A DNA stretch of 64,000 nt from assembly GCA_946699065.1 (NCBI GenBank), contig CAMPDV010000107.1:62001-126000 (forward strand), written 5' to 3'. Position 1 is the first letter of the stretch; each line of letters starts with the position of its first letter. The notes below the pieces were generated by a model, which had not been told where the DNA came from, made no database searches, and worked only from the letters and a program-made list of their open reading frames with translations. Position numbers and translations under genes: made by a program. This document shows, piece after piece, positions 50,326 through 62,868 of the stretch. This DNA comes from Loxodes magnus (Eukaryota > Ciliophora > Karyorelictea > Loxodida > Loxodidae).

Positions 50326-52334
50326 GTTTGACTGAAATAGAATTTTAAGTAAATTAAAATAAGTTTGACTGAAATAGAATTTTAAGTAAATTAAAATAAG
50401 TTTGACTGAAATAGAATTTTAAGTAAATTAAAATAAGTTTGACTGAAATAGAATTTTAAGTAAATTAAAATAAGTATGACTGAAATAGAATTTAAGTAAA
50501 TTAAAATAAGTGTGACTGAAATAGAATTTTAAGTAAATTAAATAAGTTTGACTGAAATAGAATTTTAAGTAAATTAAAAATAAGTGTGACTGAAATAGAA
50601 TTTTAAGTAAATTAAAATAAGTGTGACTGAAATTGAATTTTAAGTAAATAAAATAAGTGTGACTGAAATCGAATTTTAAGTAAATTAAAATAAGTTTGAT
50701 AGAAATAGAATTTTAAGTAAATTAAAATAAGTTTGACTGAAAGAGAATTTTAAGTAAATTAAAATAAGTTTGACTGAAATAGAATTTTAAGTAAATTAAA
50801 ATAAGTTTGACTGAAATTGAATTTTAAGTAAATTAAATCAGTTTGATAGAAATTGAATTTTAAGTAAATTAAAATAAGTTTGATAGAAATAGAATTTTGA
50901 GTAAATTAAAATCAGTTTGACTGAAATCGAATTTTAAGTAAATTAAATCAGTTTGATAGAAATAGAATTTTAAGTAAATTAAAATCAGTTTGACTGAAAT
51001 TGAATTTTAAGTAAATTAAAATAAGTTTGACTGAAATTGAATTTTAAGTAAATAAAATAAGTGTGACTGAAATTGAATTTTAAGTAAATAAAATAAGTGT
51101 GACTGAAATAGAATTTTAAGTAAATTAAAATAAGTTTGATAGAAATAGAATTTTAAGTAAATTAAAATAAGTTTGATAGAAATAGAATTTTAAGTAAATT
51201 AAAATAAGTGTGACTGAAATAGAATTTTAAGTAAATTAAAATAAGTTTGACTGAAATAGAATTTAAGAAAATTAAAATAAGTTTGACTGAAATAGAATTT
51301 TAAGTAAATTTAAAATAAGTTTGACTGAAATCGAATTTTAAGTAAATTAAAATAAGTTTGACTGAAATAGAATTTAAGAAAATTAAAATAAGTTTGACTG
51401 AAATAGAATTTTAAGTAAATTTAAAATAAGTTTGACTGAAATCGAATTTAAAGTAAATTAAAATAAGTGTGACTGAAATAGAATTTTAAGTAAATTTAAA
51501 TAAGTGTGACTGAAATAGAATTTTAAGTAAATTAAAATAAGTTTGACTGAAATAGAATTTAAGAAAATTAAAATAAGTTTGACTGAAATAGAATTTTAAG
51601 TAAATTTAAAATAAGTTTGACTGAAATCGAATTTAAAGTAAATTAAAATAAGTTTGACTGAAATCGAATTTTAAGTAAATTTAAATAAGTGTGACTGAAA
51701 TAGAATTTTAAGTAAATTAAAATAAGTTTGACTGAAATAGAATTTTAAGTAAATTAAAATAAGTTTGACTGAAATAGAATTTAAGAAAATTAAAATAAGT
51801 TTGACTGAAATAGAATTTTAAGTAAATTAAAATAAGTATGACTGAAATAGAATTTTAAGTAAATTAAAATCAGTTTAACTGAAATAGAATTTTAAGTAAA
51901 TTTAAATAAGTGTGACTGAAATAGAATTTTAAGTAAATTAAAATAAGTTTGACTGAAATAGAATTTAAGAAAATTAAAATAAGTTTGACTGAAATAGAAT
52001 TTTAAGTAAATTTAAAATAAGTTTGACTGAAATCGAATTTAAAGTAAATTAAAATAAGTTTGACTGAAATCGAATTTTAAGTAAATTTAAATAAGTGTGA
52101 CTGAAATAGAATTTTAAGTAACTTTAAAATAAGTGGAACAGAAAAAGAATTTTAAGTAAATTAAAATAAGTTTGACTGAAATCGAATTTTAAGTAAATTA
52201 AAATAAGTTTAACTGAAATAGAATTTTAAGTAAATTTAAAATAAGTGTGACAGAAAAAGAATTTTACGTAAATTAAAATCAGTTTGACTGAAATAGAATT
52301 TTAAGTAAATTAAAATAAGTGTGACTGAAATAGA

Positions 52335-53147
52335 ATTTTAAGTAAATTAAAATAAGTGTGACTGAAATAGAATTTCAAGCAAATTAAAATCAGTTTGACT
52401 GAAATAGAATTTTAAGTAAATTAAAGTAAAATTGACTGAAATAGAATTTAAGAAAGATAAAATAAGTGTGACTGAAATAGAATTTTAAGTAAATTGAATA
52501 AGTTTGATAGAAATAGAATTTTAAGTAAATTAAAATCAGTTTGACTGAAATAGAATTTTAAGTAAATTGAATAAGTTTGATAGAAATAGAATTTTAAGTA
52601 AATTAAAATCAGTTTGACTGAAATAGAATTTTAAGTAAATTAAAATAAGTTTGACTGAAATAGAATTTTAAGTAAATTAAAATAAGTGTGACTGAAATCG
52701 AATTTAAAGTAAATTAAAATAAGTTTGACTGAAATAGAATTTTAAGTAAATTAAAATAAGTATGACTGAAATAGAATTTAAGTAAATTAAAATAAGTGTG
52801 ACTGAAATAGAATTTTAAGTAAATTAAAATAAGTGTGACTGAAATATAAATTTAAGTAAATTAAAATAAGTTTGATAGAAATAGAATTTAAAGTAAATTA
52901 AAATAAATTTCACTGAAATCGAATTTAAAGTAAATTAAAATAAGTTTGACTGAAATAGAATTTTAAGTAAATTAAAATAAGTGTGACTGAAATAGAATTT
53001 TAAGTAAATTTAAAATAAGTGTGACTGAAATAGAATTTCAAGCAAATTAAAATAAGTGTGACTGAAATAGAATTTTAAGTAAATTAAAATAAAATTGACT
53101 GAAATAGAATTTAAGAAAGATAAAATAAGTTTGACTGAAATAGAATT
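52335..53147. repeat. ~813-bp block duplicated 5,463 bp downstream, copy 1
   Basis: This block matches 57,798-58,610. Tracers are TTAAAGTAAAATTG (52,421 and 57,884), AATAAGTGTGACTGAAATCG (52,681 and 58,144) and AAAATTGACTG (53,091 and 58,554). Private changes here include AAATTTCACTG near 52,906. A related copy lies about 11,319 bp downstream (63,740). Confidence 0.8.
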
Positions 53148-54308
53148 TAAGAAAGATAAAATAAGTTTGACTGAAATAGAATTTTAAGTAAATTAAAATA
53201 GGTGTGACTGAAATAGAATTTCAAGTAAATTAAAATAAGTTTGACTGAAATAGAATTTTAAGTAAATTAAAATCAGTTTGACTGAAATAGAATTTTAAGT
53301 AAATTAAAATAAGTTTAACTGAAATAGAATTTTAAGTAAATTTAAAATAAGTGTGACAGAAAAAGAATTTTAAGTAAATTAAAATAAGTGTGACTGAAAT
53401 AGAATTTTAAGTAAATTAAAATAAGTTTGACTGAAATAGAATTTTAAGTAAATTAAAATAAGTGTGACTGAAATAGAATTTTAAGTAAATTAAAATAAGT
53501 GTAACTGAAATATAAATTTAAGTAAATTAAAATAAGTTTGATAGAAATATAAATTTAAGTAAATTAAAATAAGTTTGATAGAAATAGAATTTAAAGTAAA
53601 TTAAAATCAGTTTGACTGAAATAGAATTTTAAGTAAATTGAATAAGTTTGATAGAAATAGAATTTTAAGTAAATTAAAATCAGTTTGACTGAAATAGAAT
53701 TTTAAGTAAATTAAAATAAGTTTGACTGAAATAGAATTTTAAGTAAATTAAAATAAGTGTGACTGAAATAGAATTTCAAGTAAATTAAAATAAGTGTGAC
53801 TGAAATAGAATTTTAAGTAAAATTAAAATAAGTTTGACTGAAATAGAATTTTAAGTAAATTAAAATAAGTGTGACTGAAATAGAATTTTAAGTAAATTAA
53901 AATAAGTGTGACTGAAATATAAATTTAAGTAAATTAAAATAAGTTTGATAGAAATAGAATTTAAAGTAAATTAAAATAAGTTTGACTGAAATCGAATTTA
54001 AAGTAAATTAAAATAAGTTTGACTGAAATAGAATTTTAAGTAAATTAAAATAAGTGTGACTGAAATAGAATTTTAAGTAAATTAAAATAAGTGTGACTGA
54101 AATAGAATTTTAAGTAAATTAAAATAAAATTGACTGAAATAGAATTTTAAGTAAATTAAAATAAAATTGACTGAAATAGAATTTAAGAAAGATAAAATAA
54201 GTTTGACTGAAATAGAATTTTAAGTAAATTAAAATAGGTGTGACTGAAATAGAATTTCAAGTAAATTGAAATAAGTTTGACTGAAATAGAATTTTAAGTA
54301 AATTAAAA

Positions 54309-54591
54309 TCAATTTGACTGAAATAGAATTTTAAGTAAATTAAAATCAGTTTGACTGAAATAGAATTTTAAGTAAATTAAAATAAGTTTGACTGAAATAG
54401 AATTTTAAGTAAATTAAAATAAGTGTGACTGAAATCGAATTTAAAGTAAATTAAAATAAGTTTGACTGAAATAGAATTTTAAGTAAATTAAAATAAGTTT
54501 GACTGAAATAGAATTTTAAGTAAATTAAAATAAGTGTGACTGAAATAGAATTTTAAGTAAATTAAAATAAGTGTGACTGAAATATAAATTT
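54309..54591. repeat. TCAATTT...ATATAAATTT cassette, locus 7 of 9
   Basis: Markers are at 54,309 and 54,582, 273 bp apart. The upstream AAATTGAAATAAG change is shared with locus 8 only (54,267 and 58,658). Confidence 0.85.
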
Positions 54592-55993
54592 AAGTAAATT
54601 AAAATAAGTTTGATAGAAATATAAATTTAAGTAAATTAAAATAAGTTTGATAGAAATAGAATTTAAAGTAAATTAAAATAAGTTTGACTGAAATTGAATT
54701 TTAAGTAAATAAAATAAGTGTAACTGAAATAGAATTTTAAGTAAATTAAAATAAGTTTGACTGAAATTGAATTTTAAGCAAATTAAAATAAGTGTGACTG
54801 AAATAGAATTTTAAGTAAATTTAAATAAGTTTGACTGAAATAGAATTTTAAGTAAATTAAAATAAGTTTGACTGAAATAGAATTTTAATTAAATTAAAAT
54901 AAGTTTGATAGAAATAGAATTTTAAGTAAATTAAAATAAGTGTGACTGAAATCGAATTTTAAGTAAATTAAAATAAGTTTGACTGAAATAGAATTTTAAT
55001 TAAATTAAAATAAGTGTGACTGAAATAGAATTTTAAGTAAATTAAAATAAGTTTGACTGAAATAGAATTTTAAGTAATTTAAAATAAGTTTGACTGAAAT
55101 AGAATTTTAATTAAATTAAAATAAGTTTGATAGAAATAGAATTTTAAGTAAATTAAATAAGTGTGACTGAAATAGAATTTTAAGTAAATTTAAAATAAGT
55201 GCGACAGAAAAAGAATTTTAAGTAAATTAAAATAAGTTTGACTGAAATTGAATTTTAAGTAAATTAAAATAAGTTTGACTGAAATAGAATTTAAGAAAGA
55301 TAAAATAAGTTTGACTGAAATAGAATTTTAAGTAAATTAAAATAGGTGTGACTGAAATAGAATTTCAAGTAAATTAAAATAAGTTTGACTGAAATAGAAT
55401 TTTAAGTAAATTAAAATCAGTTTGACTGAAATAGAATTTTAAGTAAATTAAAATAAGTTTGACTGAAATAGAATTTTAAGTAAATTAAAATAAGTGTGAC
55501 TGAAATAGAATTTTAAGTAAATTAAAATCAGTTTGACTGAAATAGAATTTTAAGTAAATTAAAATAAGTGTGACTGAAATAGAATTTTAAGTAAATTAAA
55601 TAAGTGTGACTGAAATAGAATTTTAAGTAAATTAAAAATAAGTTTGACTGAAATAGAATTTTAATTAAATTAAAATAAGTTTGATAGAAATAGAATTTTA
55701 AGTAAATTAAAATAAGTGTGACTGAAATAGAATTTTAAGTAAATTAAAATAAGTTTGACTGAAATTGAATTTTAAGTAAATAAAATAAGTGTGACTGAAA
55801 TAGAATTTTAAGTAAATTAAAATAAGTTTGACTGAAATTGAATTTTAAGCAAATTAAAATAAGTGTGACTGAAATAGAATTTTAAGTAAATTTAAATAAG
55901 TTTGACTGAAATAGAATTTTAAGTAAATTTAAATAAGTGTGACTGAAATAGAATTTTAAGTAAATTAAAATAAGTTTGACTGAAATAGAATTT

Positions 55994-56306
55994 TAAGTAA
56001 ATTAAAATAAGTGTGACTGAAATAGAATTTTAAGTAAATTAAAATCAGTTTGACTGAAATTGAATTTTAAGTAAATAAAATAAGTGTGACTGAAATAGAG
56101 ATTTAAGTAAATTAAAATAAGTTTGACTGAATTAGAATTTTAAGTAAATTAAAATAAGTGTGACTGAAATAGAATTTTAAGTAAATTAAATAAGTTTGAC
56201 TGAAATAGAATTTAAAGTAAATTAAAATAAGTTTGACTGAAATCGAATTTAAAGTAAATTAAAATAAGTTTGACTGAAATAGAATTTTAAGTAAATTAAA
56301 ATAAGT
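55994..56306. repeat. 406-bp-spaced duplication at 56 kb, copy 1
   Basis: The block contains a 36-bp GTAAATAAAATAAG monomer, GAGATTTAAG (ATAGAG at 56,095), GACTGAATTAG and AATTTAAAG monomers. It recurs 406 bp later (ATAGAG at 56,501), with no difference seen over the matched 313 bp. GAGATTTAAG had not been seen between about 9.4 kb and here. Confidence 0.85.
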
Positions 56307-56399
56307 GTGACTGAAATAGAATTTTAAGTAAATTGAAATACGTTTGACTGAAATAGAATTTTAAGTAACTTGAAAATAAGTGTGACAGAAAAAGAATTT

Positions 56400-56712
56400 T
56401 AAGTAAATTAAAATAAGTGTGACTGAAATAGAATTTTAAGTAAATTAAAATCAGTTTGACTGAAATTGAATTTTAAGTAAATAAAATAAGTGTGACTGAA
56501 ATAGAGATTTAAGTAAATTAAAATAAGTTTGACTGAATTAGAATTTTAAGTAAATTAAAATAAGTGTGACTGAAATAGAATTTTAAGTAAATTAAATAAG
56601 TTTGACTGAAATAGAATTTAAAGTAAATTAAAATAAGTTTGACTGAAATCGAATTTAAAGTAAATTAAAATAAGTTTGACTGAAATAGAATTTTAAGTAA
56701 ATTAAAATAAGT
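56400..56712. repeat. 406-bp-spaced duplication at 56 kb, copy 2
   Basis: Second copy of 55,994-56,306. An odd stretch, TTGAAATACGTTTGACTG followed by AACTTGAAAATAAG (56,333-56,380), lies between the two matched parts. It recurs at about 57,698-57,745, 1,365 bp later. Confidence 0.85.
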
Positions 56713-57797
56713 TTGACTGAAATAGAATTTTAAGTAAATTAAAATAAGTTTGACTGAAATAGAATTTTAAGTAAATTAAAATAAGTTTGACTGAAATAGA
56801 ATTTTAAGTAAATTAAAATAAGTGTGACTGAAATAGAATTTTAAGTAAATTAAAATCAGTTTGACTGAAATAGAATTTTAAGTAAATTAAAATAAGTGTG
56901 ACTGAAATAGAATTTTAAGTAAATTAAAATAAGTGTGACTGAAATAGAATTTTAAGTAAATTAAAATAAGTGTGACTGAAATATAAATTTAAGTAAATTA
57001 AAATAAGTTTGATAGAAATAGAATTTAAAGTAAATTAAAATAAGTTTGATAGAAATAGAATTTTAAGTAAATTAAAATAAGTTTGACTGAAATTGAATTT
57101 TAAGTAAATAAAATAAGTGTGACTGAAATAGAATTTTAAGTAAATTAAAATAAGTTTGACTGAAATTGAATTTTAAGCAAATTAAAATAAGTGTGACTGA
57201 AATAGAATTTTAAGTAAATTAAAATCAGTTTGACTGAAATTGAATTTTAAGTAAATTAAAATAAGTTTGACTGAAATAGAATTTTAAGTAAATTTAAATA
57301 AGTTTGACTGAAATAGAATTTTAAGTAAATTTAAATAAGTGTGACTGAAATAGAATTTTAAGTAAATTAAAATAAGTTTGACTGAAATAGAATTTTAAGT
57401 AAATTAAAATAAGTGTGACTGAAATAGAATTTTAAGTAAATTAAAATCAGTTTGACTGAAATTGAATTTTAAGTAAATAAAATCAGTTTGACTGAAATAG
57501 AATTTTAAGTAAATTAAAATAAGTTTGACTGAATTAGAATTTTAAGTAAATTAAAATAAGTGTGACTGAAATTGAATTTTAATTAAATTAAAATAAGTTT
57601 GACTGAAATAGAATTTTTAGTAAATTGAATAAGTTTGATAGAAATAAGTTTTTAAGTAAATTAAAATCAGTTTGACTGTAATAGAATTTTAAGTAAATTG
57701 AAATACGTTTGACTGAAATAGAATTTTAAGTAACTTGAAAATAAGTGTGACAGAAAAAGAATTTTAAGTAAATTAAAATCAGTTTGACTGAAATTGA

Positions 57798-58610
57798 ATT
57801 TTAAGTAAATTAAAATAAGTGTGACTGAAATAGAATTTCAAGCAAATTAAATTCAGTTTGACTGAAATAGAGTTTTAAGTAAATTAAAGTAAAATTGACT
57901 GAAATAGAATTTAAGAAAGATAAAATAAGTGTGACTGAAATAGAATTTTAAGTAAATTGAATAAGTTTGATAGAAATAGAATTTTAAGTAAATTAAAATA
58001 AGTGTGACTGAAATAGAATTTTAAGTAAATTGAATAAGTTTGATAGAAATAGAATTTTAAGTAAATTAAAATCAGTTTGACTGAAATAGAATTTTAAGTA
58101 AATTAAAATAAGTTTGACTGAAATAGAATTTTAAGTAAATTAAAATAAGTGTGACTGAAATCGAATTTAAAGTAAATTAAAATAAGTTTGACTGAAATAG
58201 AATTTTAAGTAAATTAAAATAAGTTTGACTGAAATAGAATTTTAAGTAAATTAAAATAAGTGTGACTGAAATAGAATTTTAAGTAAATTAAAATAAGTGT
58301 GACTGAAATATAAATTTAAGTAAATTAAAATAAGTTTGATAGAAATAGAATTTAAAGTAAATTAAAATAAGTTTGACTGAAATCGAATTTAAAGTAAATT
58401 AAAATAAGTTTGACTGAAATAGAATTTTAAGTAAATTAAAATAAGTGTGACTGAAATAGAATTTTAAGTAAATTAAAATAAGTGTGACTGAAATAGAATT
58501 TCAAGCAAATTAAAATAAGTGTGACTGAAATAGAATTTTAAGTAAATTAAAATAAAATTGACTGAAATAGAATTTAAGAAAGATAAAATAAGTTTGACTG
58601 AAATAGAATT
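57798..58610. repeat. ~813-bp block duplicated 5,463 bp upstream, copy 2
   Basis: Second copy of 52,335-53,147. It keeps the two AAATTGAATAAGTTTGATAG joints seen at 52.5 kb and 63.8 kb, and carries TTAAATTCAG near 57,850 as a private change. Downstream it runs on into a stretch matching 54.1-54.7 kb at 4,391 bp. Confidence 0.8.
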
Positions 58611-58674
58611 TTAAGTAAATTAAAATAGGTGTGACTGAAATAGAATTTCAAGTAAATTGAAATAAGTTTGACTG

Positions 58675-60771
58675 AAATAGAATTTTAAGTAAATTAAAAT
58701 CAATTTGACTGAAATAGAATTTTAAGTAAATTAAAATCAGTTTGACTGAAATAGAATTTTAAGTAAATTAAAATAAGTTTGACTGAAATAGAATTTTAAG
58801 TAAATTAAAATAAGTGTGACTGAAATCGAATTTAAAGTAAATTAAAATAAGTTTGACTGAAATAGAATTTTAAGTAAATTAAAATAAGTTTGACTGAAAT
58901 AGAATTTTAAGTAAATTAAAATAAGTGTGACTGAAATAGAATTTTAAGTAAATTAAAATAAGTGTGACTGAAATATAAATTTAAGTAAATTAAAATAAGT
59001 TTGATAGAAATAGAATTTAAAGTAAATTAAAATAAGTTTGATAGAAATAGAATTTTAAGTAAATTAAAATAAGTTTGACTGAAATTGAATTTTAAGTAAA
59101 TAAAATAAGTGTGACTGAAATAGAATTTTAAGTAAATTAAAATAAGTTTGACTGAAATAGAATTTTAAGTAAATTAAAATAAGTGTGACTGAAATAGAAT
59201 TTTAAGTAAATCAAAATAAGTTTGACTGAAATAGGATTTTAAGTAAATTAAAATAAGTTACTGAAATAGAATTTTAAGTAATTTAAAATAAGTTTGACTG
59301 AAATAGAATTTTAAGTAAATAAAAATAAGTTTGACTGAAATCGAATTTTAAGTAAATTAAAATAAGTGTGACTGAAATAGAATTTTAAGTAAATTAAAAT
59401 AAGTTACTGAAATAGAATTTTAAGTAATTTAAAATAAGTTTGACTGAAATAGAATTTTAAGTAAATAAAAATAAGTTTGACTGAAATCGAATTTTAAGTA
59501 AATTAAAATAAGTGTGACTGAAATAGAATTTTAAGTAAATTAAAATAAGTTTGACTGAAATAGAATTTTAAGTAAATTAAAATAAGTTTGACTGAAATAG
59601 AATTTTAAGTAAATTAAAATAAGTGTGACTGAAATTGAATTTTAAGTAAATTAAAATAAGTTTGACTGAAATAGAATTTTAAGTAAATTAAAATAAGTAT
59701 GACTGAAATAGAATTTAAGTAAATTAAAATAAGTGTGACTGAAATAGAATTTTAAGTAAATTAAATAAGTTTGACTGAAATAGAATTTTAAGTAAATTAA
59801 AAATAAGTGTGACTGAAATAGAATTTTAAGTAAATTAAAATAAGTGTGACTGAAATTGAATTTTAAGTAAATAAAATAAGTGTGACTGAAATCGAATTTT
59901 AAGTAAATTAAAATAAGTTTGATAGAAATAGAATTTTAAGTAAATTAAAATAAGTTTGACTGAAAGAGAATTTTAAGTAAATTAAAATAAGTTTGACTGA
60001 AATAGAATTTTAAGTAAATTAAAATAAGTTTGACTGAAATTGAATTTTAAGTAAATTAAATCAGTTTGATAGAAATTGAATTTTAAGTAAATTAAAATAA
60101 GTTTGATAGAAATAGAATTTTGAGTAAATTAAAATCAGTTTGACTGAAATCGAATTTTAAGTAAATTAAATCAGTTTGATAGAAATAGAATTTTAAGTAA
60201 ATTAATATCAGTTTGACTGAAATTGAATTTTAAGTAAATTAAAATAAGTTTGACTGAAATTGAATTTTAAGTAAATAAAATAAGTGTGACTGAAATTGAA
60301 TTTTAAGTAAATAAAATAAGTGTGACTGAAATAGAATTTTAAGTAAATTAAAATAAGTTTGATAGAAATAGAATTTTAAGTAAATTAAAATAAGTTTGAT
60401 AGAAATAGAATTTTAAGTAAATTAAAATAAGTGTGACTGAAATAGAATTTTAAGTAAATTTAAAATAAGTGTGACAGAAAAAGAATTTAAGTAAATTTAA
60501 ATAAGTGTGACTGAAATGGAATTTTGAGTAAATTAAAATAAGTTTGATAGAAATAGAATTTAAGTAAATTAAAATAAGTTTGACTGAAATAGAATTTTAA
60601 GTAAATTAAAATCAGTTTGACTGAATTAGAATTTTAAGTAAATTAAAATAAGTTTGACTGAAATAGAATTTTAAGTAAATTAAAATCAGTTTGACTGAAA
60701 TAGAATTTTAAGTAAATTAAAATAAGTGTGACTGAAATAGAGATTTAAGTAAATTTAAATAAGTGTGACTG
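58675..60771. repeat. 2,097-bp tandem duplication, copy 1
   Basis: A unit of about 57 monomers runs from TCAATTTGACTG (58,700) through the GGATTTTAAG block (59,234) and GAAAGAG (59,964) to GAGATTTAAG (60,735). It is followed directly by a second copy 2,097 bp on. Its middle (59,193-60,443) is also the second copy of the block at 49,970-51,220. Confidence 0.93.
58700..58982. repeat. TCAATTT...ATATAAATTT cassette, locus 8 of 9
   Basis: Markers are at 58,700 and 58,973, 273 bp apart. This cassette opens the first copy of the 2,097-bp tandem duplication. Confidence 0.85.
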
Positions 60772-62868
60772 AAATAGAATTTTAAGTAAATTAAAATCAA
60801 TTTGACTGAAATAGAATTTTAAGTAAATTAAAATCAGTTTGACTGAAATAGAATTTTAAGTAAATTAAAATAAGTTTGACTGAAATAGAATTTTAAGTAA
60901 ATTAAAATAAGTGTGACTGAAATCGAATTTAAAGTAAATTAAAATAAGTTTGACTGAAATAGAATTTTAAGTAAATTAAAATAAGTTTGACTGAAATAGA
61001 ATTTTAAGTAAATTAAAATAAGTGTGACTGAAATAGAATTTTAAGTAAATTAAAATAAGTGTGACTGAAATATAAATTTAAGTAAATTAAAATAAGTTTG
61101 ATAGAAATAGAATTTAAAGTAAATTAAAATAAGTTTGATAGAAATAGAATTTTAAGTAAATTAAAATAAGTTTGACTGAAATTGAATTTTAAGTAAATAA
61201 AATAAGTGTGACTGAAATAGAATTTTAAGTAAATTAAAATAAGTTTGACTGAAATAGAATTTTAAGTAAATTAAAATAAGTGTGACTGAAATAGAATTTT
61301 AAGTAAATCAAAATAAGTTTGACTGAAATAGGATTTTAAGTAAATTAAAATAAGTTACTGAAATAGAATTTTAAGTAATTTAAAATAAGTTTGACTGAAA
61401 TAGAATTTTAAGTAAATAAAAATAAGTTTGACTGAAATCGAATTTTAAGTAAATTAAAATAAGTGTGACTGAAATAGAATTTTAAGTAAATTAAAATAAG
61501 TTACTGAAATAGAATTTTAAGTAATTTAAAATAAGTGTGACTGAAATAGAATTTTAAGTAAATAAAAATAAGTTTGACTGAAATCGAATTTTAAGTAAAT
61601 TAAAATAAGTGTGACTGAAATAGAATTTTAAGTAAATTAAAATAAGTTTGACTGAAATAGAATTTTAAGTAAATTAAAATAAGTTTGACTGAAATAGAAT
61701 TTTAAGTAAATTAAAATAAGTTTGACTGAAATTGAATTTTAAGTAAATTAAAATAAGTTTGACTGAAATAGAATTTTAAGTAAATTAAAATAAGTATGAC
61801 TGAAATAGAATTTAAGTAAATTAAAATAAGTGTGACTGAAATAGAATTTTAAGTAAATTAAATAAGTTTGACTGAAATAGAATTTTAAGTAAATTAAAAA
61901 TAAGTGTGACTGAAATAGAATTTTAAGTAAATTAAAATAAGTGTGACTGAAATTGAATTTTAAGTAAATAAAATAAGTGTGACTGAAATCGAATTTTAAG
62001 TAAATTAAAATAAGTTTGATAGAAATAGAATTTTAAGTAAATTAAAATAAGTTTGACTGAAAGAGAATTTTAAGTAAATTAAAATAAGTTTGACTGAAAT
62101 AGAATTTTAAGTAAATTAAAATAAGTTTGACTGAAATTGAATTTTAAGTAAATTAAATCAGTTTGATAGAAATTGAATTTTAAGTAAATTAAAATAAGTT
62201 TGATAGAAATAGAATTTTGAGTAAATTAAAATCAGTTTGACTGAAATCGAATTTTAAGTAAATTAAATCAGTTTGATAGAAATAGAATTTTAAGTAAATT
62301 AAAATCAGTTTGACTGAAATTGAATTTTAAGTAAATTAAAATAAGTTTGACTGAAATTGAATTTTAAGTAAATAAAATAAGTGTGACTGAAATTGAATTT
62401 TAAGTAAATAAAATAAGTGTGACTGAAATAGAATTTTAAGTAAATTAAAATAAGTTTGATAGAAATAGAATTTTAAGTAAATTAAAATAAGTTTGATAGA
62501 AATAGAATTTTAAGTAAATTAAAATAAGTGTGACTGAAATAGAATTTTAAGTAAATTTAAAATAAGTGTGACAGAAAAAGAATTTAAGTAAATTTAAATA
62601 AGTGTGACTGAAATGGAATTTTGAGTAAATTAAAATAAGTTTGATAGAAATAGAATTTAAGTAAATTAAAATAAGTGTGACTGAAATAGAATTTTAAGTA
62701 AATTAAAATCAGTTTGACTGAATTAGAATTTTAAGTAAATTAAAATAAGTTTGACTGAAATAGAATTTTAAGTAAATTAAAATCAGTTTGACTGAAATAG
62801 AATTTTAAGTAAATTAAAATAAGTGTGACTGAAATAGAGATTTAAGTAAATTTAAATAAGTGTGACTG
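60772..62868. repeat. 2,097-bp tandem duplication, copy 2
   Basis: Adjacent second copy of 58,675-60,771, with tracers at 60,797, 61,331, 62,061 and 62,832. Few differences were seen: TTAATATCAG near 60,205 in copy 1 against TTAAAATCAG here, and T/G exchanges of the GTTTGAC/GTGTGAC kind near 61,537 and 62,668. It is one of the most recent-looking large duplications in the window. Confidence 0.93.
60797..61079. repeat. TCAATTT...ATATAAATTT cassette, locus 9 of 9
   Basis: Markers are at 60,797 and 61,070, 273 bp apart. This cassette opens the second copy of the 2,097-bp tandem duplication. Confidence 0.85.

Larger units (their letters stand above)
49970..51220. repeat. ~1.25-kb block, copy 1 of 3
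   Basis: The block carries AAATCAAAATAAG, AATAGGATTTTAAG (GGATTTT at 50,011), short AGTTACTG monomers, GAAAGAGAATTTTAAG (AAGAG at 50,741) and several TTAAATCAGTTTGATAG monomers. Copies lie 9,223 and 11,320 bp downstream. GGATTTTAAG and GAAAGAG occur only in these three copies. Confidence 0.9.

Noticed and set aside
58675..62868. Assembly artefact as the explanation for the near-identical 2,097-bp copies
   Set aside because: It cannot be excluded from sequence alone, but the copies differ at several sites and a third diverged copy exists at 50 kb, so a biological duplication is the simpler reading.
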